DNA of 17,935 nucleotides from Alphaproteobacteria bacterium. Its GTDB lineage: Bacteria > Pseudomonadota > Alphaproteobacteria > Rickettsiales > SXRF01. A model generated the notes under the pieces. That model did not search any database, had not been told where the DNA came from, and saw only the letters and a list, made by a program, of their open reading frames with translations. Of this stretch, positions 7,630 to 14,667 are shown one piece after another (the stretch's first letter is position 1; each line of letters opens with the position of its first letter). Both the position numbers and the translations under genes were made by a program. The stretch covers positions 1 to 17,935 of the forward strand of contig JAGVKI010000111.1 in NCBI GenBank assembly GCA_020050695.1. Reading direction: 5' to 3'.

Positions 7630-8463
7630 TTAGTTAAAGCGGAAGCGCAGGATACAACCAGGCGCGTTACCGCCGGTGTTGATACCACGGTTATAGGTAT
7701 CGATTGGATCAACGCCGCTGCTGCCCGTGGTCGCGCAATCACCCGGCTGCGGGGTGGTCGCTGAAGACCATGTGGTAGGATCAATAAATACGCTGGTGCT
7801 GCTGGCTGCGGTGCCGCGCGCCTGTACCGTGCCGGTAAGTGGCAGGCCGTCATCAAGTTTCACGTCAATGTTATAGGCCTGGATCGGGGTCAGGTTAGTG
7901 CTGAGCTGGTAAGCGCCCGAAGAAGCAGAAGTGCTCTGGATGCCTGCAAGCAGGTAATAGTTGAGGCCGCCGGTCGAACCTACCGTCAGATAGTTACCAC
8001 GGCCAAGTTTAGCAGGAGGCATAACGGACGATACCGTATTAGGGGCCGTTGCCAGAGGCGATGCCGAGTCAATACCGGTGAAGTTACCGTCTACCAGGTT
8101 GGCAATGGAAAGATCGTTCCAGAACATGGCGGTTTCCTGACCAAATACCATGCCCGAACCGGTGGAGGTATCAATCAGGCCGTTACCATCGCCGCGGCCC
8201 TGCGTGCCGGTACGGGTAACGAAGCCAAACGCAATGGCGTTATCAGCGGTAATATCGCCGGGCATACCGTTATATTTGGTACGGAAGGTGTTGACCGACG
8301 CGTTGTATTTTTCAATCTGGCTGATGGTGGCGCGAATTTCCGCTGCCTTAATCAGATCCTGCCCTACGAGAACGCCGCCTACAATCAAACCGATGATTAC
8401 CAGCACGATCGATAATTCGATCAGTGTGAAACCCTGCTGCTTGCGCGGTTGGATAGTCTTCAT
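7630..8463 (-). CDS. Type IV prepilin-like protein
   Basis: This 277-residue protein has a short basic leader (MKTIQPRKQQG) and the prepilin peptidase motif G/FTLIELSIVLVIIGLIVGG. Cleavage would follow Gly11, Phe12 would be N-methylated, and the Glu at +5 (Glu16) is present. The hydrophobic helix (about 12-32) anchors it in the inner membrane until assembly. The rest is a Gly/Ser/Thr-rich exported globular domain. Two cysteines, C243 and C270, frame a C-terminal loop like the disulfide-bonded D-region of type IV pilins. The segment KYNGMPGDI after the helix is common in a large group of alphaproteobacterial pilin-like proteins. It is monocistronic by its terminator and shows a GGAG site (complement of 8476-8479). 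No pilus assembly gene is nearby. It could be a major pilin, a minor pilin, or a type II pseudopilin. Confidence 0.85.
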   Translation of the reverse strand: MKTIQPRKQQGFTLIELSIVLVIIGLIVGGVLVGQDLIKAAEIRATISQIEKYNASVNTFRTKYNGMPGDITADNAIAFGFVTRTGTQGRGDGNGLIDTSTGSGMVFGQETAMFWNDLSIANLVDGNFTGIDSASPLATAPNTVSSVMPPAKLGRGNYLTVGSTGGLNYYLLAGIQSTSASSGAYQLSTNLTPIQAYNIDVKLDDGLPLTGTVQARGTAASSTSVFIDPTTWSSATTPQPGDCATTGSSGVDPIDTYNRGINTGGNAPGCILRFRFN

Positions 8464-8515
8464 AATTCACGTCACTCCAGATCGGATGGGTTGGGCATTG
8501 CTATGGGGGGCTGCT

Positions 8516-8540
8516 ACATGCAACAGGCAATAACATGCAA
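8516..8540. repeat. Direct repeat ACATGCAA in the prepilin upstream region
   Basis: ACATGCAA occurs at 8516-8523 and 8533-8540, 17 bases apart. A related GCATGC is at 8548-8552 and beyond. They lie about 50-90 bases before the prepilin ATG, within a 187-base gap after trcR, where no gene was seen. They could be binding sites for a regulator, but no family is indicated. No clear trcR terminator was found in this gap. Confidence 0.3.
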
Positions 8541-8650
8541 AGAACAGCATGCTTTTGTACTATTTTTGATAACACTGGCACCGTAACAGCTAAACCTTAC
8601 CAAATCGTTACTGCAAAATAGAACTACTGTAAATGCATACAGGCAGGCAA

Positions 8651-9199
8651 TTAGGAAGCAGCTTCCTTGCCTGGCAGGGTTTCGGTTTTGATGGTCGCAA
8701 CGGCTGCATCAAGATGCGTCTGGGTGCACAGGCCAAGCAGCACAGGATCGCGCGGCTTAATGTTGCCGCTGTTCCAGTGGGTCTTGCCACGCACCGCCTG
8801 AATAGTGTTCTTGGTGGTGCCAACCAGTTTTGCAATCTGGGCATCGGTCATGGCCGGGAAATTCTTGATCAGCCATGCAATCGCATCGGGCTTATCCTGG
8901 CGGCGTGCTACCGGGGTATAACGGCTGCCTTTGGTTTTCTGCATGATGTACTGGCGCGCGGTGTTTTTCAGTTCCAGCGACGCTTTCGGATCGGCTTCGC
9001 AGCGCTTGATTTCCTCGGTCGTCAGCTGACCACTTGCCAGCGGATCAACACCGCGGATGCCACCAGACACTTCACCATCGGCAATGCCCTGCACTTCGAG
9101 CGGATGCAGGCCGCAGAAATCAGCGATCTGCTGGAAGCTGAGTGCAGTGTTTTCCACCAGCCAAACGGCGGTTGCTTTAGGCATTAATGGCAATGTCAT
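8651..9199 (-). CDS. trcR: Cell-cycle transcriptional regulator TrcR (DUF1013)
   Basis: This 182-residue protein matches the DUF1013/TrcR family almost from end to end. It has the hallmark start MPLMPKATAVWLVENTALSFQQIADFCGLHPLEVQGIADGE, the middle DPLASGQLTTEEIKRCEADP, and the C-terminal RQDKPDAIAWLIKNFPAMTDAQIAKLVGTTKNTIQAVRGKTHWN. The last part is a helix-turn-helix (about 112-138), and the N-terminal AWLVENTALSFQQIADFCGL reads as a second HTH. Members are widespread in Alphaproteobacteria and are described as cell-cycle-related transcription regulators. The start has an AAGGA site (complement of 9208-9212). A plausible sigma-70 promoter lies at 9241-9268 with a GANTC methylation site across its -35. 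The prepilin gene downstream is on the same strand but 187 bases away and likely separate. Confidence 0.92.
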   Translation of the reverse strand: MTLPLMPKATAVWLVENTALSFQQIADFCGLHPLEVQGIADGEVSGGIRGVDPLASGQLTTEEIKRCEADPKASLELKNTARQYIMQKTKGSRYTPVARRQDKPDAIAWLIKNFPAMTDAQIAKLVGTTKNTIQAVRGKTHWNSGNIKPRDPVLLGLCTQTHLDAAVATIKTETLPGKEAAS

Positions 9200-9240
9200 G
9201 GCTCAAATCCTTATGTTCAATCTTTTAAGGGGAAGGCACT

Positions 9241-9268
9241 TATTTAGAGGTTTTTGCCTAAGATTCAA
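9241..9268 (-). promoter_or_regulatory. Candidate sigma-70 promoter of trcR
   Basis: On the minus strand a TTGAAT -35 (complement of 9263-9268) is followed by 16 bases and TAAATA as -10 (complement of 9241-9246). The -35 overlaps GATTC at 9262-9266, a GANTC site of the CcrM methylase used in many Alphaproteobacteria. Confidence 0.4.
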
Positions 9269-9368
9269 GCATTTTCGGCATTTTTTCCATAAGGCCGCAC
9301 TTGCTGGCCATTTACTATAAAACCATATGCATCAATATGTTGGTTTATTTACAGGCCGTATCAGCATC

Positions 9369-9397
9369 TTGTGTAAAACCGTTTTTTCTTATATATT
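9369..9397 (+). promoter_or_regulatory. Candidate sigma-70 promoter of the high-GC orphan gene
   Basis: TTGTGT (9369-9374), a 17-base spacer, and TATATT (9392-9397) form a good housekeeping promoter in AT-rich DNA. Transcription would start near 9404 and give a leader of about 80 bases. Just upstream, a broken dyad (ACCATAT at 9322-9328 and ATATG plus TTGGT at 9335-9344) might be an operator. Confidence 0.5.
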
Positions 9398-9486
9398 AAT
9401 AGAGATTTACCCTTTCTGCAGGTTCAGTTTCTGTGACCTTAGGAGGGTTACAGGCTGCCGAAAGGTAAGTCGTTGGAGATTCAGTC

Positions 9487-9765
9487 ATGGCGACCGACCT
9501 GATCCAGCCCAACCCCGTCCTGTACATCTCACTGGACGCGGCGGTGCGGCAGATCAACGCGATCCGCACGCGGATCAAGCCCTCAGGGGCCAAGCTCGTC
9601 ACCGAAGCGCACCTCAAGGCGCAGCTCGGCGGCAAGGTGACGCGGGGCCACATCCTGCGCACCGAACTGGAAAAGCTGCTCGCAGCTGAGGGTGCGGCGC
9701 GCGTCTCACGGTCGGGGGTGGTCAACCTCCCCGTCGTGAAGAAGAAGAAGCCCGGCCAGAAATAG
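9487..9765 (+). CDS. Small basic protein of unknown function, unusual high GC
   Basis: This 92-residue protein is not recognised. It has two predicted helical parts (LDAAVRQINAIRTRI and HILRTELEKLLAAEG), a linker with GGKVTRGH, and a lysine-rich tail (KKKKPGQK). That is compatible with nucleic-acid or ribosome contact, but no family is claimed. I count 184 G+C in 279 bases (66%), well above neighbouring genes (sampled segments near 48-58%), with third positions mostly G or C. It sits between its own promoter and a long terminator, facing away from trcR. The ATG is preceded by GGAG (9475-9478); a stronger AGGAGGG at 9441-9447 is too far upstream to serve it. An overlapping frame from 9327 is judged a by-product of high GC. 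The gene is likely a recent arrival or under unusual codon selection. Confidence 0.65.
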   Translation: MATDLIQPNPVLYISLDAAVRQINAIRTRIKPSGAKLVTEAHLKAQLGGKVTRGHILRTELEKLLAAEGAARVSRSGVVNLPVVKKKKPGQK

Positions 9766-9783
9766 CCGTGGCGACCATGCTGT

Positions 9784-9837
9784 AAAAAAGGGCCGTACCC
9801 CCATCATCCCTCGTGGATGTTGGGGGCACGGCCTTTT
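9784..9837 (+). terminator. Long hairpin terminator of the orphan gene
   Basis: Two 19-base arms (9791-9809 and 9815-9833) pair with only two mismatches around a CTCGT loop and are followed by TTTT. A6 on the left (9784-9789) would let it act on the other strand too. It is much longer than the two other terminators here, and it ends the high-GC cassette 18 bases after the stop codon. Confidence 0.85.
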
Positions 9838-9875
9838 CATTTGTGCCGCGCGTTATTTTCGCTACATTGCCATCC

Positions 9876-10658
9876 ATGACCTTTTCTTTTTCCACCATCG
9901 TCATCACTTCACCTGCGCCTCATGTCACGCTGCTGACACTGTCGCGCCCCGCCTGCGCCAATGCACTTTCCAAACAGATGGGCGAAGAGATCACACATTT
10001 CTTTTCGCATCTTCCAGAAGATACCCGCGTGGTGATCCTCACCGGCGAGGGAAAACATTTTTGCGCCGGCGCTGATTTGAAAGAGCGCAAAGGCATGAGC
10101 AATGAGCAGTGGCATGCACAGCATCATGCGTTCGAGCTAGCGCTTCAGGCACTACTTGCCTGCCCCGTTCCTGTCATCGCTGCCGTCAATGGCGCGGCAT
10201 TTGGCGGCGGGTTGGAACTGGCGCTTGCCTGTGATTTTATTTACGCATCGAACGCGGCGCGTTTTGCACTTAGCGAAACCACACTTGGCATTATTCCCGG
10301 CATGGGAGGTACACAGCATTTACCACGTGCCATCGGCACACGCCGCGCCAGCGAATATATTTTCCTCGGTCAGGCATTTTCGGCGCAGGACGCAGAGCGT
10401 TTTGGCATGCTCAATAAAACATGCGAACCAGACACACTCATGAGTGAGGTAACCGCCATTTCATGCCGCATTGCAGCAAATGCACCGCTGGCAATTAAAG
10501 CGGCAAAGAAAGCAATTTATGGTGGTATTAATGTGCCGATTCATGAGGCGCTCTCCCACGAACTTCAGCAGTATCAGACACTTCTGGATACAAACGACCG
10601 ACATGAAGGCATCAACGCCTTCAACGAAAAGCGCAAACCGGACTTTACCGGAAGCTAA
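9876..10658 (+). CDS. Enoyl-CoA hydratase/isomerase family protein (crotonase fold)
   Basis: This 260-residue enzyme hydrates a 2,3-enoyl-CoA in fatty or amino acid breakdown. It carries the CoA-binding, oxyanion-hole segment HFCAGADLKER (61-71), then AAVNGAAFGGGLELALACD (102-120) and SETTLGIIPGMGGTQ (133-147). Both catalytic glutamates are present, Glu114 and Glu134, 20 apart as in rat mitochondrial hydratase. The GADLKER and GGGLELALACD details resemble methylglutaconyl-CoA hydratase (AUH/LiuC type), so leucine breakdown is possible; a general crotonase is the other option. Glutaryl-CoA dehydrogenase, whose product is crotonyl-CoA, lies 1.7 kb away. I chose ATG 9876 because the longer frame starts inside the terminator hairpin. 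No clear ribosome site precedes it. The patatin gene follows after 46 bases, probably co-transcribed. Confidence 0.88.
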   Translation: MTFSFSTIVITSPAPHVTLLTLSRPACANALSKQMGEEITHFFSHLPEDTRVVILTGEGKHFCAGADLKERKGMSNEQWHAQHHAFELALQALLACPVPVIAAVNGAAFGGGLELALACDFIYASNAARFALSETTLGIIPGMGGTQHLPRAIGTRRASEYIFLGQAFSAQDAERFGMLNKTCEPDTLMSEVTAISCRIAANAPLAIKAAKKAIYGGINVPIHEALSHELQQYQTLLDTNDRHEGINAFNEKRKPDFTGS

Positions 10659-10704
10659 AAACATTGGATAATGGGCATTGCGCAGCTTTTACAAGGATAA
10701 TGCC

Positions 10705-11760
10705 ATGCCGTCCAAACCCCCGGCCATAACACTTACCACCGGGTCCAAAAACAAAGGTGAAATACGCCCCGTGTCACTTGCACTGCAAGGCGGCGGTGCG
10801 CACGCAGCATTTACCTGGGGCGTGATCGACCAACTGCTCATGGATGGCCGCATCGAGATCGAAGCGGTCAGCGCAACCAGCAGCGGCGCCATACTGGCAG
10901 TCGTCATGGCGCAGGGATTAATGGATGGCGGCAATGAAGGCGCGCGCGAAGCGCTGCTGACCTTCTGGCGCAAAGTAAGTATCGCATCGAGCCTGATGCC
11001 CATTCAAATGAACGTGATGGATAAATTCCTCGGCCATGTCGGTATCGACGTCTCCGCATCCTCCATGGCGCTTGATTACATCACCAAGATTTTTTCGCCT
11101 TACCAGTTCAACCTGTTCGACTTCAACCCGCTGCGCGGCATTGTCGAGGAGATGGTGGATTTCGATAAGCTGAATAAAAAACCACCCGCAGGCATTTACA
11201 TCAATGCGACCAATGCCCGCACCGGAAAGAGCAAAATTTTCGAGCCGGGCGACCTATCGCTTGATGCGATCATGGCGTCAAGCTGCCTGCCCTTTGTATT
11301 CAAGACCGTGGAGATTGACGGCGAACCGTACTGGGATGGTAGTTTCTCGGGCTGCCCTGCCCTTGCGCCGCTGATCAACCATAGCGAACCAGGCGATATT
11401 GTGCTGGTGCAGGTGCATCCATCATTCGTGGATGAAACCCCTACCACCGCTGCCGACATTCTAGACCGCGCTACCGAGATCAGTTTTCATTCGGTGCTAT
11501 TGCATGAGATGAAAACCATCGAACTGTATAACGGCATGATTGCAAGCGGTGCGCTGAAGCAAAAACCGGTATTCCTGCACCGTATCGAAGCGCAGGATAT
11601 GCTGACCAGCCTGGGCCGTTCCAGCAAGCTTAAAGCCGACTGGGATTTCCTGATTTACCTGCATGATATTGGTGTGCAGACCGCAACCGAATGGCTGGCG
11701 GGTAATTTCGAATTACTGGGTAAAGGCTCGACGCTCGATATTAGCGCGCTGGTTGCTTAA
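10705..11760 (+). CDS. Patatin-like phospholipase/acyl hydrolase
   Basis: This 351-residue enzyme has the patatin fold: glycine-rich oxyanion loop LALQGGGAHAAFTWG (25-39), nucleophile elbow SATSSGAI with Ser59, and the dyad aspartate Asp211 in YWDGSFSG. The first residue of the usual G-x-S-x-G is Ala57 here, and the DG-G/A motif is D-G-S. No signal peptide is visible, so action on phospholipids or acyl-CoA in the cytoplasm or at the inner membrane is likely. ATG 10705 was taken, with AAGGAT at 10693-10698 as ribosome site; an in-frame TTG at 10678 is less likely. Its stop overlaps the stop of the opposite gene. The substrate is unknown. A link to polyhydroxyalkanoate or lipid turnover would be inference only. 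Confidence 0.85.
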   Translation: MPSKPPAITLTTGSKNKGEIRPVSLALQGGGAHAAFTWGVIDQLLMDGRIEIEAVSATSSGAILAVVMAQGLMDGGNEGAREALLTFWRKVSIASSLMPIQMNVMDKFLGHVGIDVSASSMALDYITKIFSPYQFNLFDFNPLRGIVEEMVDFDKLNKKPPAGIYINATNARTGKSKIFEPGDLSLDAIMASSCLPFVFKTVEIDGEPYWDGSFSGCPALAPLINHSEPGDIVLVQVHPSFVDETPTTAADILDRATEISFHSVLLHEMKTIELYNGMIASGALKQKPVFLHRIEAQDMLTSLGRSSKLKADWDFLIYLHDIGVQTATEWLAGNFELLGKGSTLDISALVA

Positions 11761-12326
11761 GAAAGCGGCTGCGGCTGCTGCGTAAACAGCTTGCAGTTAA
11801 GCACGGTAATGGCAGGCCTGCTGCCCTCCAGCGACAAAGTTGCCTCGCATAATGCATCATACGAAAACCGCGCCGTGCGCAGCTTGGTCATGAATCGCGA
11901 CGCACCCTGTGCGCCGCCTGCCGACATAATAATAGCATCACCGGTTTTCCAGTCGCTGCTGATATTAAAATCAGCCAACCGTGCATTAAACGTAAAGCTG
12001 GTAAGCGACCGCAGCAGATTATCCAGGTAAGCCATGAACAGGCGCTTGTTAAAGTTATAGGTAACGGCGGGCTTATTGTTCTGAACCGCCTCTTCATCCA
12101 TCACGCCGTACGTTACATCCAGCCTGATCTGTACGTTATCGTCAAGATAGCGCATCACCGCCTGCTGCACCTTCGCGCTGTTGCCACTGGCGACCAGCTG
12201 GCCGATTTCATAAAGCGCATCTTCGGTGCGATCTTCTTCAACAACGGGCGGATAAAAGAAATAGTGATGCACGATAAACAGCATCGCTATAAACAAACCG
12301 GCGGATACTTTTTCCTTGTTTGTCAT
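11757..12326 (-). CDS. Membrane-anchored protein of unknown function
   Basis: I do not recognise this 189-residue protein. One hydrophobic helix lies near the N-terminus (about 8-26, AGLFIAMLFIVHHYFFYPP) after a short positive stretch (MTNKEK), so the rest should be periplasmic. The body is mixed alpha/beta with several aromatic strand-like parts (AVTYNFNKRLFMAYLD, ASRFMTKLRTARFSYDALCEATLSLEG) and could be a small lipid- or substrate-binding fold, but no motif decides. It contains two cysteines in the C-terminal third. Its ATG shares one base with the stop of glutaryl-CoA dehydrogenase (TAATG), so its translation is probably coupled to that gene. It converges tail-to-tail with the patatin gene with a four-base overlap and no terminator between. 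Confidence 0.75.
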   Translation of the reverse strand: MTNKEKVSAGLFIAMLFIVHHYFFYPPVVEEDRTEDALYEIGQLVASGNSAKVQQAVMRYLDDNVQIRLDVTYGVMDEEAVQNNKPAVTYNFNKRLFMAYLDNLLRSLTSFTFNARLADFNISSDWKTGDAIIMSAGGAQGASRFMTKLRTARFSYDALCEATLSLEGSRPAITVLNCKLFTQQPQPLS

Positions 12327-13516
12327 TACTCGCTTTTAAAGGCTTGTATGCCGGTAATGGCACGCCCTAAAATAAGCGCATGGATGTCATGCGTGCCTTC
12401 ATAGGTGTTGACGCTTTCCAGGTTCATCACATGGCGGATCACATGATATTCATCCGAAATGCCGTTGCCGCCATGCATGTCGCGGGCCACACGCGCAATG
12501 TCGAGCGCCTTGCCCGCCGAGTTGCGCTTAATGATCGAGATCATGTCCGGCGCAGATTTTCCTTCATCAATCAGGCGGCCAACACGCAGGCAGGCCTGAA
12601 GCCCCAGCGTAATCTCCACCATCATATCAGCGAGTTTTTTCTGGATCAGCTGGTTCGAGGCCAGCGGACGGCCAAACTGCTTGCGCTCCAGCGTATAGTT
12701 ACGCGCCGCCTGCAAACAGAATTCAGCAGCGCCCAGAGCGCCCCAGCCAATGCCGTAACGCGCCTTGTTAAGGCAGGAGAACGGGCCTTTCAGGCCAGCT
12801 ACTTTCGGCAGCATGTTTTCTTCCGGCACCGACACATCTTCCATGGAGATCATACCGGTGGTCGACGCGCGAAGTGAAAATTTGCCTTCGATTTTAGGTG
12901 CGGTCAGGCCCTTCATGCCTTTTTCTAAAATGAAGCCTTTGATGGTGCCGTCTTCGGTGCCTTCCAGCCCGTAAGTCTTCGCCCAGATCACGAACACATC
13001 AGCTATCGGTGAATTGGTGATCCAGTTCTTCGCACCGGAGATTACAAAACCGTCCTTGGTTTTTTTTGCGCGGGTTACCATGCTTCCAGGGTCAGAGCCA
13101 TGGTCAGGCTCGGTCAGCCCGAAGCAACCGATATATTCACCGCTTGCCAGTTTTGGCAGGTATTTATCTTTCTGCGCGTCTGAACCAAACGCATCAATCG
13201 GGTGCATCACCAGGCTCGACTGCACCGAAAGCGCCGAACGGTAGCCGCTATCGACCCATTCAATTTCGCGGCAGATAAGACCCGATGCCACATGGCTGGC
13301 ACCAGCGCAGCCATGTGTTTTGATGGTTACGCCAAACAGCCCCATTTCGCCCATTTCGCGCATGATCCCTGCATCGAAATGCTCGTGACGATTCGCCTCC
13401 AGCACACGCGGCATCAGCTTTTCACGGGCGTAGGAACGCGCGCTGTCTGCAATCATGCGCTCATCTTCGGTTAGCTGCTCAGAAAGCAGCAATGGGTCTT
13501 CCCAGTTAAATGGCAT
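12326..13516 (-). CDS. gcdH: Glutaryl-CoA dehydrogenase
   Basis: This 396-residue flavoenzyme of the acyl-CoA dehydrogenase family oxidises and decarboxylates glutaryl-CoA to crotonyl-CoA in lysine, tryptophan and aromatic breakdown. The acyl-CoA dehydrogenase signature [16 protein letters not shown] (131-146) is followed by the FAD and substrate region. The GcdH-specific residues are present: Arg93 in [18 protein letters not shown], and the catalytic base Glu373 in [20 protein letters not shown], the latter being the most diagnostic. The ribosome site is weak (ACGGAA about 9 bases before ATG). It follows an unknown 80-residue gene by 12 bases and overlaps the next gene by one base, giving a three-gene operon. 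An enoyl-CoA hydratase that could act on its product is nearby on the opposite strand. Confidence 0.93.
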   Translation of the reverse strand: MPFNWEDPLLLSEQLTEDERMIADSARSYAREKLMPRVLEANRHEHFDAGIMREMGEMGLFGVTIKTHGCAGASHVASGLICREIEWVDSGYRSALSVQSSLVMHPIDAFGSDAQKDKYLPKLASGEYIGCFGLTEPDHGSDPGSMVTRAKKTKDGFVISGAKNWITNSPIADVFVIWAKTYGLEGTEDGTIKGFILEKGMKGLTAPKIEGKFSLRASTTGMISMEDVSVPEENMLPKVAGLKGPFSCLNKARYGIGWGALGAAEFCLQAARNYTLERKQFGRPLASNQLIQKKLADMMVEITLGLQACLRVGRLIDEGKSAPDMISIIKRNSAGKALDIARVARDMHGGNGISDEYHVIRHVMNLESVNTYEGTHDIHALILGRAITGIQAFKSE

Positions 13517-13528
13517 GGTTTATTTCCG

Positions 13529-13771
13529 TCAGAGCAGGAGGTTTAAAATAGTGCCGCGATCCCACGCCACGCCCCGGCGCATCGATTCAACAGCACTGCT
13601 TATAAGGGTTTGAAGCGATTCCGGCCCCGGTATGTAGTTGACATCGGCGCGTTTGGGTACAATAACATCGCCCAAGATACCATTTTGGCCAGAGGGCTGG
13701 CGGCGACGGTTCGCGCTGCCCGTACCAGTAGACGATGTACCGATACGGTTTGAATTAAACTCAATGGCCAT
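13529..13771 (-). CDS. Small protein of unknown function, first gene of the gcdH operon
   Basis: This 80-residue protein is not recognised. The N-terminal 35 residues are polar and low in complexity (Ser/Thr/Gly/Asn/Arg-rich, TSSTGTGSANRRRQPSGQNG) and likely disordered. The C-terminal half (YIPGPESLQTLISSAVESMRRGVAWDRGTILNLLL) looks like one amphipathic helix plus a hydrophobic end, as in a short docking or regulatory segment. Its stop is 12 bases from the gcdH start, which supports co-transcription. The ATG has no strong ribosome site (TAGGG at about 10 bases). The start of trhO on the other strand is 58 bases away, so the shared gap must carry both promoters. Confidence 0.6.
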   Translation of the reverse strand: MAIEFNSNRIGTSSTGTGSANRRRQPSGQNGILGDVIVPKRADVNYIPGPESLQTLISSAVESMRRGVAWDRGTILNLLL

Positions 13772-13829
13772 GTGTTAAACCCTATGTAAAACCCTTGTCG
13801 CCTTAATTAGGCATTTGTTTTTTGTTATT

Positions 13830-14666
13830 ATGTCGTTTGTTATCGCTACATTCTACCATTTTTTCGATTTCCCCGGCTTTGCTGCGGCGCAGCAACCCAT
13901 GCAGGAAAAGTTAAGATCCTTAGGCATCAAGGGCACCATACTGATCGCCCCGGAAGGCCTGAATGCCACAATTGCTGGCTCCCGCGAAGCGATTGACCAG
14001 TATTTGGCTTATCTCGGCCAGGACATTACCCATGCCCCCATCGAGCATAAGGAATCCTACAGCGACACCCAGCCTTTCGTGCGCAGCAAGGTACGCCTTA
14101 AGAAAGAAATCATTGGCCTTGGCCAGCCAGTGGCACCCCAGCACGGCGAACATATTAAAACCGGCATCCATGTAGCGGCCAAGGACTGGAACCATATTAT
14201 CTCCGATCCCGAGGTCATGGTACTCGATAGCCGCAATAAGTATGAGGTACATCTGGGTACGTTTGAGGGCGCAGTTAACCCCGACATCCATATTTTCAAG
14301 GATTTACCAGAATATGTAAAAACCCATCTCGACCCGGCGAAGCATAAGAAAATAGCGACCTTCTGCACGGGTGGCATACGCTGCGAAAAATTCTCCTCAT
14401 GGCTGCTCGATCAGGGATTTGAAGAGGTCTACCAGCTCAAAGGCGGCATTCTTAAATATCTGGAAGAAGTGCCCGAGCCCGAGAGCAAATGGCAAGGCGA
14501 ATGCTATGTATTTGACGGGCGCGTTGCCGTGGGCCACGGGCTTACGCCCTCAGAAACCGCTAGCATCTGCCAGGCTTGCGGCCATGCGCTGACCCCGGAA
14601 GATCGCGCGCATCCCGATTATATCGAAGAAACCAACTGCCCGCACTGCGAACACAAGTGGCGCTGA
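13830..14666 (+). CDS. trhO: tRNA U34 oxygen-dependent hydroxylase (rhodanese domain)
   Basis: This 278-residue enzyme (YceA/TrhO family) hydroxylates uridine 34 of certain tRNAs, a step toward 5-alkoxyuridine at the wobble base. The N-terminal acylphosphatase-like part (1-90) shows IKGTILIAPEGLNATIAG; the rhodanese domain (about 125-215) carries the active Cys179 in TFCTGGIRCEKFSSW, with Cys185 six residues on. A C-terminal pair of CxxC motifs (C247/C250, C270/C273) probably binds zinc. ATG 13830 was chosen because it aligns with the usual start (FVIATFYHF); no Shine-Dalgarno is visible, so it could be leaderless. A GCCT/AGGC dyad at 13800-13812 lies upstream, midway to the opposite gene. 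It ends one base before the stop of the next convergent gene. Confidence 0.92.
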   Translation: MSFVIATFYHFFDFPGFAAAQQPMQEKLRSLGIKGTILIAPEGLNATIAGSREAIDQYLAYLGQDITHAPIEHKESYSDTQPFVRSKVRLKKEIIGLGQPVAPQHGEHIKTGIHVAAKDWNHIISDPEVMVLDSRNKYEVHLGTFEGAVNPDIHIFKDLPEYVKTHLDPAKHKKIATFCTGGIRCEKFSSWLLDQGFEEVYQLKGGILKYLEEVPEPESKWQGECYVFDGRVAVGHGLTPSETASICQACGHALTPEDRAHPDYIEETNCPHCEHKWR

Positions 14667-14667
14667 G

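Noticed and set aside
9327..9689. 120-residue + strand ORF overlapping the orphan gene
   Set aside because: It starts in AT-rich upstream DNA, runs through the promoter and reads Arg/Pro-rich nonsense in the high-GC part; the 9487 frame has a ribosome site and protein-like sequence.
9813..9875. Longer start for the enoyl-CoA hydratase gene
   Set aside because: The extra 21 codons begin within the terminator hairpin of the preceding gene and have no similarity to the family's N-terminus.
13847..13856. CGCTACATT shared by the trhO start and the hydratase upstream region (9860-9868), as a common promoter element
   Set aside because: In trhO the bases encode the conserved VIATFY start of the protein, so the match is most likely chance.
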